A program made the position numbers and the translations under genes. DNA of 64,000 nt from Lentilitoribacter sp039986595 (lineage in GTDB: Bacteria; Pseudomonadota; Alphaproteobacteria; Rhizobiales; Rhizobiaceae), in the NCBI GenBank assembly GCA_039986595.1, contig JBDWQJ010000005.1, positions 590,540 to 654,539 of the forward strand. The letters are read 5' to 3'. The notes below the pieces were generated by a model that was not told where the DNA came from, did not search any database, and saw nothing but the letters and a program-made list of their open reading frames with translations. Position 1 is the first letter of the stretch. Each line of letters begins with the position of its first letter. Below, piece by piece: positions 8,103-17,059 of the stretch.

Positions 8103-9386
8103 TTACTTACGGTTAAACATTCGCAAAACAAGTGACAACAGATAGCGTAGTCCAATGCCAGAGCGAATTTCAAATTCTTCATAATGGAAGCGCGCGCGCG
8201 ACAAACCTCGAGCAGTCATACCTTTTTGTAATGCATGGCGCATAACTTCGGGCCCACAATAATATGCATCCGCGTCAGAGATTGCAAAATCAACCGCGTC
8301 AGAAATACGTTCTACGGTTAGTCGACCAGTCGCATTTGAACACACGAGATGCAAATTGAAATTCGGCTTATCATCAAGTGCGCAAAGCTCATCAAGATGG
8401 GCGGCCTCATCTTCTTTGCTGACACAGTAAAACAAATGCACGGGGTGTTTTAACTCAACAATTTCACTCGCCCAAGCAAGGAACGGTGTTATGCCAATAC
8501 CGCCCGCAATCCAAATTTCTGGACCACGGTTTTTACGGCGAAAATGACCATAAGCGCGCGACACGTTTGCGTCTTGTCCAACTTTTACGGATTTTGCAAT
8601 ATCATGAGTATAATCACCCAATGCTTTGATCGTAAAACGCAACACGCCATCGTTATCAGGCGCTTTTGAAATCGTAAACGGATGAACCTCTGATTTCTTT
8701 GCACCTTCGATATCTAAAAACGCAAATTGGCCTGCTCGATGCGAAATACCGCGGGACACTGGTTTTAACTCAAGCGATGTCGTTGAGCCAAGCGTTTGCA
8801 CGCTCGACACTTGGTAGGCGCGCCCACCTCTTAATGGTAACAACGTATAGATATATGAAACGACACCCAACACACAAAATACTAGCATATAAATTCCAAG
8901 CGGCGTGACAGGATCCAGTGGTTTCATCAGCATGATGTAATGCGCTGCGGAAAACGTGAAAAACAAACCCATAAACTTATGGGTCCAAAGCCATAAATGG
9001 TAAGGAATGAACGTCACGATCGTGATGACAACTAGAATTAAGATACCGTACAAACTCACCTCACCCAAGGTTTCACCCAGGTCGGTAAGAAACGTTTCGC
9101 GCCCCTGCAATTCAGCATCAACTGTATCATGAATTAAAATTGTGACGACAGCCAGTATACCCAGCCATTTATGGACTATGTAAATGCGATCCAAACCACC
9201 GAATATAGGTTCCAGACCCATGATGCGCGTTGATAGCATCATTGAAATGCCCATTGCGATGATGGAAACAGAGCCAATGTACTGACTAAACATTGCAGAA
9301 CCATTGGGGCCAGCAATCCAGCCAACGTACCAATATAATGGCGTCAAAAGAGCCGCTATTATGAGGATAATTCCAAATGGGCGCAT
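8103..9386 (-). CDS. Ferric-reductase-like transmembrane flavocytochrome (NAD(P)H:heme oxidoreductase)
   Basis: The 427-residue protein has six N-terminal hydrophobic helices with four histidines placed as two heme-ligand pairs: His72 (VHKWLG), His86 (ILIHD), His135 (WTHKFMG) and His148 (SAAHYI). The C-terminal cytoplasmic half is a ferredoxin-NADP-reductase module with a flavin motif HPFTIS and a nucleotide motif GGIGITPFLAW. Such proteins move electrons from NAD(P)H through FAD and two b-hemes across the membrane to Fe(III), oxygen or a periplasmic acceptor. The family also includes NADPH-oxidase-like proteins, so the acceptor is not settled. It is followed by a membrane LuxR-type regulator in the same operon. 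Confidence 0.85.
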   Translation of the reverse strand: MRPFGIILIIAALLTPLYWYVGWIAGPNGSAMFSQYIGSVSIIAMGISMMLSTRIMGLEPIFGGLDRIYIVHKWLGILAVVTILIHDTVDAELQGRETFLTDLGETLGEVSLYGILILVVITIVTFIPYHLWLWTHKFMGLFFTFSAAHYIMLMKPLDPVTPLGIYMLVFCVLGVVSYIYTLLPLRGGRAYQVSSVQTLGSTTSLELKPVSRGISHRAGQFAFLDIEGAKKSEVHPFTISKAPDNDGVLRFTIKALGDYTHDIAKSVKVGQDANVSRAYGHFRRKNRGPEIWIAGGIGITPFLAWASEIVELKHPVHLFYCVSKEDEAAHLDELCALDDKPNFNLHLVCSNATGRLTVERISDAVDFAISDADAYYCGPEVMRHALQKGMTARGLSRARFHYEEFEIRSGIGLRYLLSLVLRMFNRK

Positions 9387-9526
9387 ATCAATTCCTAAGT
9401 TTTGTCGTTCCTTGCGCCCGCACTATGCGGAATTGCAGGAAAGGTCAACTCAACGGAACAGTATCCGCACGCCTATAAACTAAAGGCATAAAGGCGTAAA
9501 CACTTCAGAAAAAGCCAATTTGAACC

Positions 9527-11686
9527 TTAGTTAGAGCGCTTTGCCAAATGAGCAACGACATTTTCAATCATACGCATACCAGCCTCTTGGCCCAAAGACA
9601 TGATAGATTCTGGATGAAACTGAACCGCTGCCATTCCAGCGTCTAAATCCTCAATTCCCATCACAACGCCATCTTCTGTTTCTGCCGTGATCGAAAAACT
9701 CTCCGGTAGAGTTACGGGATCAATAAAGAGCGAATGATAGCGACCAACCGCAACATTGTTTTCCACTCCTGAGAAGATCAAGCTTGGATTACTAATGCGA
9801 ATTCGAGATGGTTTGCCATGCATAGGAATTGCCAGTTGACGCAAAGAGCCACCGGCAGCTTCTGCCAATGCCTGCATGCCCAAACAAACACCAAATATTG
9901 GAATATCTCGTGCCCGTGCTTTTGAGATCGTGTTCTTACAATCAAAATCTTTAGGGTTTCCTGGACCAGGCGACAAGACAACTAATCCAGGTTTATGCTC
10001 GTCAAAAACTTCATCTGATACCGGCGAGCGAACAGTTGTCACCTTTGCACCTGTTTGCCTGAAGTAGTTTGCTAATGTGTGCACAAATGAATCTTCGTGA
10101 TCAACCAGCAAAATAGAAACACCCTCACCGACATTTGCTCGCTTTACCGAACCTGCATCATTAGAACGCATATCCCCGCGGATCGCAGCTAACATTGCAG
10201 ACGCTTTTAGTTCTGTTTCAGCTTCTTCTGCATCAGGATCTGAATCAAACAAAAGTGTTGCCCCAGCGCGCACTTCCGCAATTCCATCTTTAATTCGAAT
10301 GGTTCGCAGCGTAAGCCCTGTGTTCATATCACCATTAAAATTGATCATCCCAATCGCGCCACCATACCATGAGCGCGGGCTCTTCTCGTGATTTTCAATG
10401 AACCGCATTGCCCAGAGTTTTGGCGCACCTGTGACTGTCACAGCCCAAGCATGAGACAAGAAGCCATCAAAGGCATCCATACCATCGCGAAGTCTACCTT
10501 CAATATGATCCACCGTATGAATAAGGCGTGAATACATCTCAATCTGGCGACGACCAATCATCCGCACGGAACCAGGTTCACATACCCGGCTCTTATCATT
10601 GCGATCCACATCTGAGCACATTGTAAGTTCAGATTCGTCCTTTTTAGAATTCAGCAATTCCAAAATTTGTTCAGAATCTTCAATCGCATCACGACCACGC
10701 TTAATGGTGCCAGAAATCGGACATGTTTCAATACGGCGTCCATTGACCCGCACAAACATTTCAGGTGAAGCACCGACGAGATATTCGTTTTGCCCCAAAT
10801 TAATGAAAAACGAATATGGCGATGGATTAATCTTCTTAAGACGTCGCGCAATATCCGATGGCTTATCACGACATTGCTCAAAGAACATTTGCCCCGGTAC
10901 AACCTCAAACAAGTCTCCGCGCTTGAAGCTTTCTTTTGCCTTCTCAACCAATTTTGCATATTCGCCGGGATCATGATCCCCGCGTGGCGGGATAACATCA
11001 GAAGGTACAAATGGTACGGCGTCGATTTGTTTTTCTTTGCCAACAGTTGTTAAATCACCCAATGAAAACTCATAAGCCTCAACCCAAGCATCTTGGTTGT
11101 GGTGATCAACCACTAAGATTTCATCTGGTAAAAACAACACAAGATCACGTTGATCATCCGGGCGGGCAATCTGATATTCAATCGGATCAAATTGAAATGC
11201 TAAATCATAGCCAAATGCACCAAACAGTCCCAGGTTTCCATCTTCATCTGAATGGAACAACTCAGTAACTATTCTCAAGATAGTAAAGACGCTTGGCATT
11301 TTTGAGCGTTCTTCTTCGGTAAAGCTGCGCGATGGCCGTTTCACGTTCAAAGACAAAGTCGATGTCGATTGCACCTCGATATCAATCTCATCATGATTGT
11401 TAAAGGATGGTGCTACCATCGCTAACAACGCAATGCCGCGATCATTATAAGCTTCAAACTTTACATTCTGACCACGCGATGAAATTCCTAAAGGCGGATC
11501 AATAATTGCAGTATCCCAGCGCGTATAGCGTCCCGGATATTCGTAGTTTGAGGAAAAGGCTGCCCCTCGACGAGAATCTAAAGCATCAATATATGATGAA
11601 ATCGCGTCATTATATGAACGGTCTTTACGTTCACGAGTGACGTTCACGCCGCCCTTAGTTTGGTATTCTTCAGCATCAGTTTTCAT
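9527..11686 (-). CDS. trpE(G): Anthranilate synthase, fused TrpE-TrpG
   Basis: One polypeptide carrying both anthranilate synthase components, a rhizobial trait. The N-terminal chorismate-binding half contains SPEMFVRV, CPISGTIKRGRD, SDVDRNDKSRVC and GGAIGMINFNGDMNTGLTLR. The C-terminal class-I amidotransferase half starts near ILLVDHEDSFVHTL and has the nucleophile loop FGVCLGMQALAEAAGG and the His-Glu pair VQFHPESIMS. It converts chorismate plus glutamine to anthranilate. From memory it matches Sinorhizobium TrpE(G) nearly throughout. The longest frame begins at 11722; I prefer the ATG at 11686 (MKTDAEEYQTKGG), which has a GAAGAG 10 nt upstream and matches the family N-terminus, but the 11722 ATG is not excluded. 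Regulated by the trpL attenuator upstream. Confidence 0.95.
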   Translation of the reverse strand: MKTDAEEYQTKGGVNVTRERKDRSYNDAISSYIDALDSRRGAAFSSNYEYPGRYTRWDTAIIDPPLGISSRGQNVKFEAYNDRGIALLAMVAPSFNNHDEIDIEVQSTSTLSLNVKRPSRSFTEEERSKMPSVFTILRIVTELFHSDEDGNLGLFGAFGYDLAFQFDPIEYQIARPDDQRDLVLFLPDEILVVDHHNQDAWVEAYEFSLGDLTTVGKEKQIDAVPFVPSDVIPPRGDHDPGEYAKLVEKAKESFKRGDLFEVVPGQMFFEQCRDKPSDIARRLKKINPSPYSFFINLGQNEYLVGASPEMFVRVNGRRIETCPISGTIKRGRDAIEDSEQILELLNSKKDESELTMCSDVDRNDKSRVCEPGSVRMIGRRQIEMYSRLIHTVDHIEGRLRDGMDAFDGFLSHAWAVTVTGAPKLWAMRFIENHEKSPRSWYGGAIGMINFNGDMNTGLTLRTIRIKDGIAEVRAGATLLFDSDPDAEEAETELKASAMLAAIRGDMRSNDAGSVKRANVGEGVSILLVDHEDSFVHTLANYFRQTGAKVTTVRSPVSDEVFDEHKPGLVVLSPGPGNPKDFDCKNTISKARARDIPIFGVCLGMQALAEAAGGSLRQLAIPMHGKPSRIRISNPSLIFSGVENNVAVGRYHSLFIDPVTLPESFSITAETEDGVVMGIEDLDAGMAAVQFHPESIMSLGQEAGMRMIENVVAHLAKRSN

Positions 11687-11732
11687 ATTCACCACACTCT
11701 TCTGGCGTGCTTTAGATTTCATTAGCAGACAT

Positions 11733-11760
11733 AAAAAAAGCCGCTAACAAAATCAGCGGC
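11733..11760 (-). terminator. trp attenuator terminator
   Basis: GCCGCT / AGCGGC arms (minus strand, 11760-11755 and 11745-11740) with a 9-nt loop are followed directly by seven T residues. It lies between trpL and trpE(G) and is the intrinsic terminator of the attenuator; terminated RNA would be a roughly 110-nt transcript equivalent to rhizobial rnTrpL. Confidence 0.9.
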
Positions 11761-11796
11761 ACATTTTCATTCAAACAGGTGTAATTGAGGCCGCTT

Positions 11797-11841
11797 TTAA
11801 CGAACCCACCACCACATTGCTGTTTGATTAATCTTAGTCAT
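11797..11841 (-). CDS. trpL: trp leader peptide
   Basis: A 14-codon frame reads MTKINQTAMWWWVR, with three consecutive Trp codons before the last two residues, followed by TAA. The Sinorhizobium meliloti leader has the same length and the same WWW near its end. Stalling at the Trp codons when tRNA-Trp is uncharged would prevent the downstream terminator from forming. No ribosome-binding site is present. The -10 element TAACAC ends exactly 7 nt before the ATG, so the transcript probably starts at the A of the ATG (leaderless), as established for S. meliloti trpL. Confidence 0.93.
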   Translation of the reverse strand: MTKINQTAMWWWVR

Positions 11842-11848
11842 GCCAATT

Positions 11849-11877
11849 GTGTTAAACCAACAATTTCACTTTTGCAA
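11849..11877 (-). promoter_or_regulatory. trpL-trpE(G) promoter
   Basis: On the minus strand TTGCAA (11872-11877) and TAACAC (11849-11854) with a 17-nt spacer, then 7 nt to the trpL ATG. The spacing predicts transcription starting at the start codon. Confidence 0.6.
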
Positions 11878-11993
11878 GTCAGCTCAACAAACTAGCTCAA
11901 CAATACTGAAAAAATTTTGATTTATTCTCAATTGCGATTGATAACTTAACAGCAAAGCTCTAAATTCGAATTCAACTTCGGAACAATAATAAT

Positions 11994-12725
11994 ATGTCAA
12001 TTAAACTGAGCCAAAACTCATTAGCACAAACGCTAGGACAAATTCAGTCCATCGCCGAACTCGGCGATGCGTTGCGTGCGACGGCAGAAGAGTTTGATAT
12101 CGACAAATTAGTTGTGACCACTGTTCCAGCGACATCCAGCCGCAAATTGTCAGATCATGTTTTATGGAGCTGCTTAAGCCCTCAACTCATCTATGAATAT
12201 GATCAGCAGGACATGCTTAGCTACAGCACGCATTTTGAAGCTCTCAGACAGTCAATCCAACCACGCGTTTGGCGCACCGACATGGTTGATGAGTATGTGA
12301 TCACGCAATCAGCTGTAAATATAAATCGCACCCGCGAATTTCTGTTTGATAACAATATTTCAATGGGTTTTAGCTTCCCTGTTAACTGCAGAAATGCCAC
12401 AAAAGGCGCTGTTATGTATATGGGGGACCGCGGGGAGATTGATGATCTTAGCTTAGCTTACCTGCACACCATATCATCCTACGCTTATGATCTAATTTGC
12501 GAACTCACCAATGATGAAAGCCGCCCGAACCGGAGCCTAACTCAACGGGAAAGTGAAATCTTGACCTGGGTTGCCAACGGCAAAACATCGTCTGAAATCA
12601 GTCAAATTCTGAATGTATCAGATCACACAGTGAACGCACATTTACACAGCGCGATGAAAAAGATGGATTGCGTGAACAGACCTCAATTGGTCGCCAAGGC
12701 TTTGCGCCTCGGCACCATTTCATAA
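11994..12725 (+). CDS. LuxR-family regulator with divergent autoinducer-binding-like domain (LuxR solo)
   Basis: A 243-residue protein with an N-terminal domain of the autoinducer-binding type (about residues 15-170) and a C-terminal GerE helix-turn-helix (about 180-240: LTQRESEILTWVANGKTSSE, then ISQILNVSDHTVNAHLHSAM). Compared with TraR/LasR, the equivalents of Tyr61 and Trp85 can be placed (SPQLIYEY and PRVWR), but the Asp70-Pro71 pair that contacts the acyl-homoserine-lactone amide appears replaced by Ser/Thr, and Trp57 by an aliphatic residue. No luxI-type synthase is in the window. It may sense a different ligand or none. It is transcribed away from trpL, from the shared 150-nt intergenic region. 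Confidence 0.8.
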   Translation: MSIKLSQNSLAQTLGQIQSIAELGDALRATAEEFDIDKLVVTTVPATSSRKLSDHVLWSCLSPQLIYEYDQQDMLSYSTHFEALRQSIQPRVWRTDMVDEYVITQSAVNINRTREFLFDNNISMGFSFPVNCRNATKGAVMYMGDRGEIDDLSLAYLHTISSYAYDLICELTNDESRPNRSLTQRESEILTWVANGKTSSEISQILNVSDHTVNAHLHSAMKKMDCVNRPQLVAKALRLGTIS

Positions 12726-12737
12726 GCTTAGCGCGTT

Positions 12738-13838
12738 TTAGCGATCTAGAATCGATCTGATTTCCACAAGGTTTGATCTAAATCTTAAGATATAAAAACC
12801 CATGGTCGCCAAATGCGTTGGCATGATCCAACCACTTTCATTACCATTTGATATCAAAGCAGGCTGAATTTTAAGTGCCGCAACCAATTGCCCATCCATT
12901 TCTTCCCATGGGCGGGTTAGATTACGCTGTTCAATAACTTCAACAAAATCTGCGCGCGCTGCTTGGAGGATGCCGTGATAGGCATATAGCTGGCCATAAG
13001 CGAACCAAAACCTGTCGTCGGCTCTTGTATCAAACCACCCTGCATTGCTGCTTTCAGAACGTTTTCTGAGGATATCAGATGTCGAACCGATATCAGATGC
13101 GATACGGTCAAGAAAACGAATGAGATTATCCGCACGTGCATCAAACACAGTATCACATTTTACAAGTCGGTCATTATAACTCGTCAAATGACCAATTCCG
13201 CTTCGGTAATAGCTCTGCGATGGCGTTGTAAACCCAAATGGATCTAAACTAAAATACCAACGTCCCTCATCCGTTTGCATAACACCGCGAGCATCTTGAA
13301 GATCATTATCAATTTGCGAGGTACCACGCACACGCCCAAGCGTGTCAACAAGCTCAGCTGTTGTTCTGCGGATAGCTTGGTTCACACCGCGCTGGAAACT
13401 GGCTTTGTTATCAAAGTATGGCGTATTATCCCAATCCAAACCGAAAAGACCTGCTTTATAAAGCAGGCTGGATGATACCCAACCGTTTTGATTAACATTA
13501 AAATCGATCAAGTCGCTTGTGACAGTGACGATACCAGAAGGTGCACAAATATCGTTACCGACAACAGTCCCGGGAACAGCTGCTTCTGAAAACTCGTATT
13601 TACTTGTGTAATTGGTATCAAACCCATGCCAGAATTGAGTGGAATAGGTGAACATTCCATATCCGCCGAAAATAACAATAACGACAAAAGCAATAATGAT
13701 TTTCAGGATAAAACCGCTTGCCTTGAAAAGCGCAATTAAAGCAATAAACGGGGCCAATATCCATGCGATTAGTTTTGCAATACCACGCTTGATGGCATCA
13801 AACATATTTGCGAAAAACTCAATAATTGGATCAAGCAT
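12738..13838 (-). CDS. DUF2333-like membrane protein (last gene of five-gene unknown cluster)
   Basis: A 366-residue protein with hydrophobic segments near residues 20-40 (LIAWILAPFIALIALF) and 44-66 (ILKIIIAFVVIVIFGGYGMF), then a large soluble part that should face the periplasm. Features such as GVVSSSLLYKAGL-like text (WVSSSLLYKAGLFGLDWDNT), QSYYRSGIGHL and the conserved C-terminal half resemble the DUF2333 family, whose function is unknown; the family name is from memory. The ATG at 13838 follows GGGGGA and overlaps the upstream gene by 8 nt, implying translational coupling. It is the only clear membrane member of the cluster and may anchor the complex. Confidence 0.7.
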   Translation of the reverse strand: MLDPIIEFFANMFDAIKRGIAKLIAWILAPFIALIALFKASGFILKIIIAFVVIVIFGGYGMFTYSTQFWHGFDTNYTSKYEFSEAAVPGTVVGNDICAPSGIVTVTSDLIDFNVNQNGWVSSSLLYKAGLFGLDWDNTPYFDNKASFQRGVNQAIRRTTAELVDTLGRVRGTSQIDNDLQDARGVMQTDEGRWYFSLDPFGFTTPSQSYYRSGIGHLTSYNDRLVKCDTVFDARADNLIRFLDRIASDIGSTSDILRKRSESSNAGWFDTRADDRFWFAYGQLYAYHGILQAARADFVEVIEQRNLTRPWEEMDGQLVAALKIQPALISNGNESGWIMPTHLATMGFYILRFRSNLVEIRSILDR

Positions 13839-15132
13839 GGGAATATCCCCCCTCAGTTTGGTAAAGTCGCGACCTTAGATCTTGCTTGTCTGATAGATAT
13901 GTATTTTTGAGTTTAGAAACAACCTGCTGTTTAAACTCATCGCTATAATTTTGATAAACTTCATAAAACCCTTGCTTATCAAAAACAAACCGAGAGACGA
14001 AATCAAACGGTGTTAAGCGTGAAACCAATCTGTTTACCAGCCATTTCTCATTGTGCTTGGGGTTTGCTCTACACAGCAGCAACCATTCACCCTTGCTAAT
14101 GTCTTTTGATGAAAGCTTGCCCACATCATCAATTTTATCCAGCATGTCCTGATAATATCCATAACGTCCATCACGGGCAATCTTGCGGTTATTTCCGCGC
14201 AACCAAGACCGGATTTTACTGTCAGATAGATCATCAAAAATGATATCCTCACCCTCAGCGCGAAGGATATCACGTATGACCATCTCGGCACGATGTTCTA
14301 ATAAGTTAGATTTCTTGATCCATTTTTTCATCGGCAATTGCAGACGGTTTGTTGATTTCAAATAATCAAAAATTCGATCGTGATCATCGATATCTAAATA
14401 GCTTACTTGCCATGGTCGTGAGCGTCTAAAACCCGGAGCTTTTGAATCGCAAATGATTGTTGTCGTGCGTTCGTCTTTGAAAACGAAAACACCACCAAAA
14501 TGGTTTGCCCAATACGAACCCTGATCAAAAACCAGATGTTGCGGAACCAACTCATTATTGCGGATGTCTCCTGTTTTTGCGGCTAACTCGACCATCCGGT
14601 TGAGCATTTCATCATCGCGCCAAGCCGTTTTAGATACATTTAAATGATCGACCAGCGAGCGAAGTTCATTGGCATTATCAAGTAGAGAATCCGCTGACTT
14701 TACTTCAAACTTCACCTCTTCAATCGACAATAGATCATCAATATCTTCAACACGCGCAATCGGGTCATCGATCTCCCCATAAAGTGCATCTTTAATCGTC
14801 ACTGCCCGTAACGCACGGCCATTGTCATTAAAAAACTGGTGCATCAACCAACCAGTATTTGAAAACTTGGTATGAACGACAGGCAAATGCTCTTGATCCG
14901 GCGATAAAATGATAAAACGACGATTAACGCCCAAAGGGTCAAGATAGTTTTGATCATCCATTTCCTCGGCAATTTCTGGCGAAAAACCAGTCATATCAAT
15001 ATGGAATTCATCCAACTCAGTGGCTTTGAGCCCAAAACCTTTCATAGCCTTGCGATATCGATCAACCAGGTAATTCTGATTAACAAGCATAAGCCGGCCG
15101 TAAATCAGATCATTTTCATAAAGCAGCTTCAT
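13831..15132 (-). CDS. DUF6638-like protein of unknown function
   Basis: A soluble protein of 434 residues without a signal peptide or membrane helix. The N-terminal third (LLYENDLIYGRLMLVNQNYL, then FHIDMTGFSPEIAEEM) resembles, from memory, the DUF6638 family found beside AAA ATPases. The C-terminal part is rich in charged helices (KKSNLLEHRAEMVIRDILRA). The longest frame begins at 15177 inside the AAA gene; the ATG at 15132, just after the AAA stop and preceded by TAGGTAAC, is the likelier start. No catalytic motif is recognised. It overlaps the DUF2333-like gene by 8 nt. Confidence 0.65.
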   Translation of the reverse strand: MKLLYENDLIYGRLMLVNQNYLVDRYRKAMKGFGLKATELDEFHIDMTGFSPEIAEEMDDQNYLDPLGVNRRFIILSPDQEHLPVVHTKFSNTGWLMHQFFNDNGRALRAVTIKDALYGEIDDPIARVEDIDDLLSIEEVKFEVKSADSLLDNANELRSLVDHLNVSKTAWRDDEMLNRMVELAAKTGDIRNNELVPQHLVFDQGSYWANHFGGVFVFKDERTTTIICDSKAPGFRRSRPWQVSYLDIDDHDRIFDYLKSTNRLQLPMKKWIKKSNLLEHRAEMVIRDILRAEGEDIIFDDLSDSKIRSWLRGNNRKIARDGRYGYYQDMLDKIDDVGKLSSKDISKGEWLLLCRANPKHNEKWLVNRLVSRLTPFDFVSRFVFDKQGFYEVYQNYSDEFKQQVVSKLKNTYLSDKQDLRSRLYQTEGGYSHA

Positions 15133-15136
15133 CTTG

Positions 15137-17056
15137 TTACCTATCAGACCACCGACCATCGGCACGCATGGCTTCAATTTCCGCTACAGCACGCTCACGT
15201 TGACGTTCACGTTTGATTATATCTTCGACAGCAGCTGCATCACTCTTATCGGTATATCTGAACTCGCTATCAGCATAGCGGTTGATTTCCTGCATCACCA
15301 TATCAAGCGTAAATGGCTGACGAAGTTCACCGATCATTGCAGATTTTTCATCATAACTTTTGTGCATAAAGGCTTCTGGTGTTTCAAACCACTCATCCGG
15401 TAGTTCCACATCCATCGCACGCATTTTAATTGCATCCGTGATGTTTTTAATCGCACGGCCTGTAAAGCGAGGTTCGGCGCGTTTGATCGCATAAAGATAA
15501 GAGCCAACATCAGCCATTGTTTTAATCGCACCATGGTTTTTCTCAAAGTGCTCCCACACAGCCACCAGCCCGTCTTCCTTTGGTTTATCATGGCCTTGAT
15601 AGCTTGCAGAAACAGCCTTCTTGATCTGCTGACCGTCAAACAACTCATGATCGCCCAATTCGATAGAGTGATTTTTCCCAGCCAGAAGTACGAAAATGTC
15701 GACATAGTCATCTTCGGTTTGCGGTCCATCAACGAGCCATCGCGCACTTGCACGCTGACGCAAAGCATCATCCACATTTTCTGGATAATTCGAGAACATA
15801 CCAAAGGCGCAATTGCCGCGAACAACGGTTGATGCACCCGCAAAGCTTTCCATCAATACGGCCGTGACCTCTTGCTGGCCGGCTGATGATTTATCATCAG
15901 AGCGACGTGCAGCCACCTGATCAATATCATCAATAGTACCAAGCGATATAGATCTTGGATCAATGACGTTATTGACAAATTCCTTACAGTTTTGACCTGA
16001 TTTACCTTGATATGATGAGATCTGATCAACACCAAAATTCTCATAGTGAAACGGATACCCTGCGACCTTGCAATAATCATTGATCATGCCAGCAAGCATT
16101 TGAATAAGGATAGTTTTACCCGTCCCCGGCATACCATCGCCAATGAATGTGAAGACAAAACCACCATGCTCAACAAATGGGTTCATCTGCCGGTCAAAGT
16201 CATACGCCATCAGCATTTTAGCAAGCTTGAGCGCTTGATATTTTGCGATGTGGTTACCAATGATCTCATTGGGTTTTTTAAAGTTCATCACCAAAGGTTT
16301 GCGCGCTTTACCCGGCGGTGTTTCGAACCCATCAAGGTTGAAATCATCTTGCTCAATACGAATATGTGTGTGCTCAAAGCCTTGCAAAGCGACAAAACGG
16401 CTACGGCGTGCTAATAATGCGGATATCGTTTCTTCTGCATAAGAACGGCTACGGGCTATTAAGGCTTCGTCGTCTTTCACATCAGATAATGCTTCATCCA
16501 TCCCTGAGATTACGCTTTTAAGCGCGTCTTGAGAGGTATCGAAATTAAAGTCCGGCGCTTCAACATCAGAAACACTTTCTGTATCTGATGGGAGATGGCG
16601 CAGCATATATGCTGCCCATGAAAACGCAGCAACATATGCTGATGCGGAGAGCAGGTTTTTATAATTTTTTGCATCTTCACCTGCAAGCGGTGACGTCGCA
16701 TTGCGAGATTGCAGATCTTCCAAACCTGTTGATTGCGAAAACACGTCCGAAACCGCCAGTGCAATTGCCGCACCTCGGCGTGATCGATACAACAGATTAT
16801 GTTGAGGAACAGATAAGAGAGGATCCGTCGCATTTATGTTTTGAAGCGTTGAAGCTAATTCCACCTCATGCGTGCGACGCGCACCGCGAGAGGACACTGT
16901 CGATACAAACCGCCGCCGCGTTCCTGCAAGAGGCGTCGAAGATTTTGTTTCCCCTGCAACCATTAAAATAAAACGCGTGACCAATGATTGGGCTGTGTGA
17001 TGGTGCTCAGTAATCTGGTCTTCGTGAATAGTGGTCAAACCGCTGCTCTGTTCCAA
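15137..17056 (-). CDS. AAA-family ATPase of the unknown five-gene cluster
   Basis: A 639-residue protein whose N-terminal 260 residues are alpha-helical and unrecognised. An AAA module follows: Walker A GDGMPGTGKT at about 306-315, Walker B SLGTIDDIDQ at about 371-380, sensor-1 like FGMFSNYPENVDDAL, and an arginine-finger-like RQRASAR. The Walker B has Asp-Asp where most AAA proteins have Asp-Glu, which may slow hydrolysis. The sensor and finger text is close to classical CDC48/FtsH-type AAA domains, but no protease or helicase domain is fused. Start is TTG at 17056 with AGGAG 8 nt upstream, 3 nt after the previous stop. Probably the motor of the cluster. Confidence 0.8.
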   Translation of the reverse strand: MEQSSGLTTIHEDQITEHHHTAQSLVTRFILMVAGETKSSTPLAGTRRRFVSTVSSRGARRTHEVELASTLQNINATDPLLSVPQHNLLYRSRRGAAIALAVSDVFSQSTGLEDLQSRNATSPLAGEDAKNYKNLLSASAYVAAFSWAAYMLRHLPSDTESVSDVEAPDFNFDTSQDALKSVISGMDEALSDVKDDEALIARSRSYAEETISALLARRSRFVALQGFEHTHIRIEQDDFNLDGFETPPGKARKPLVMNFKKPNEIIGNHIAKYQALKLAKMLMAYDFDRQMNPFVEHGGFVFTFIGDGMPGTGKTILIQMLAGMINDYCKVAGYPFHYENFGVDQISSYQGKSGQNCKEFVNNVIDPRSISLGTIDDIDQVAARRSDDKSSAGQQEVTAVLMESFAGASTVVRGNCAFGMFSNYPENVDDALRQRASARWLVDGPQTEDDYVDIFVLLAGKNHSIELGDHELFDGQQIKKAVSASYQGHDKPKEDGLVAVWEHFEKNHGAIKTMADVGSYLYAIKRAEPRFTGRAIKNITDAIKMRAMDVELPDEWFETPEAFMHKSYDEKSAMIGELRQPFTLDMVMQEINRYADSEFRYTDKSDAAAVEDIIKRERQRERAVAEIEAMRADGRWSDR

Positions 17057-17059
17057 AGT

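Noticed and set aside
9429..9510. Possible hairpin downstream of the flavocytochrome promoter and trpE(G)
   Set aside because: Short repeats around CGCCTATAAACTAAAGGC do not form a stable stem with a T run, so no terminator is called.
11994..12725. LuxR/LuxI quorum-sensing pair
   Set aside because: No acyl-homoserine-lactone synthase is encoded in the window and the ligand pocket is altered.
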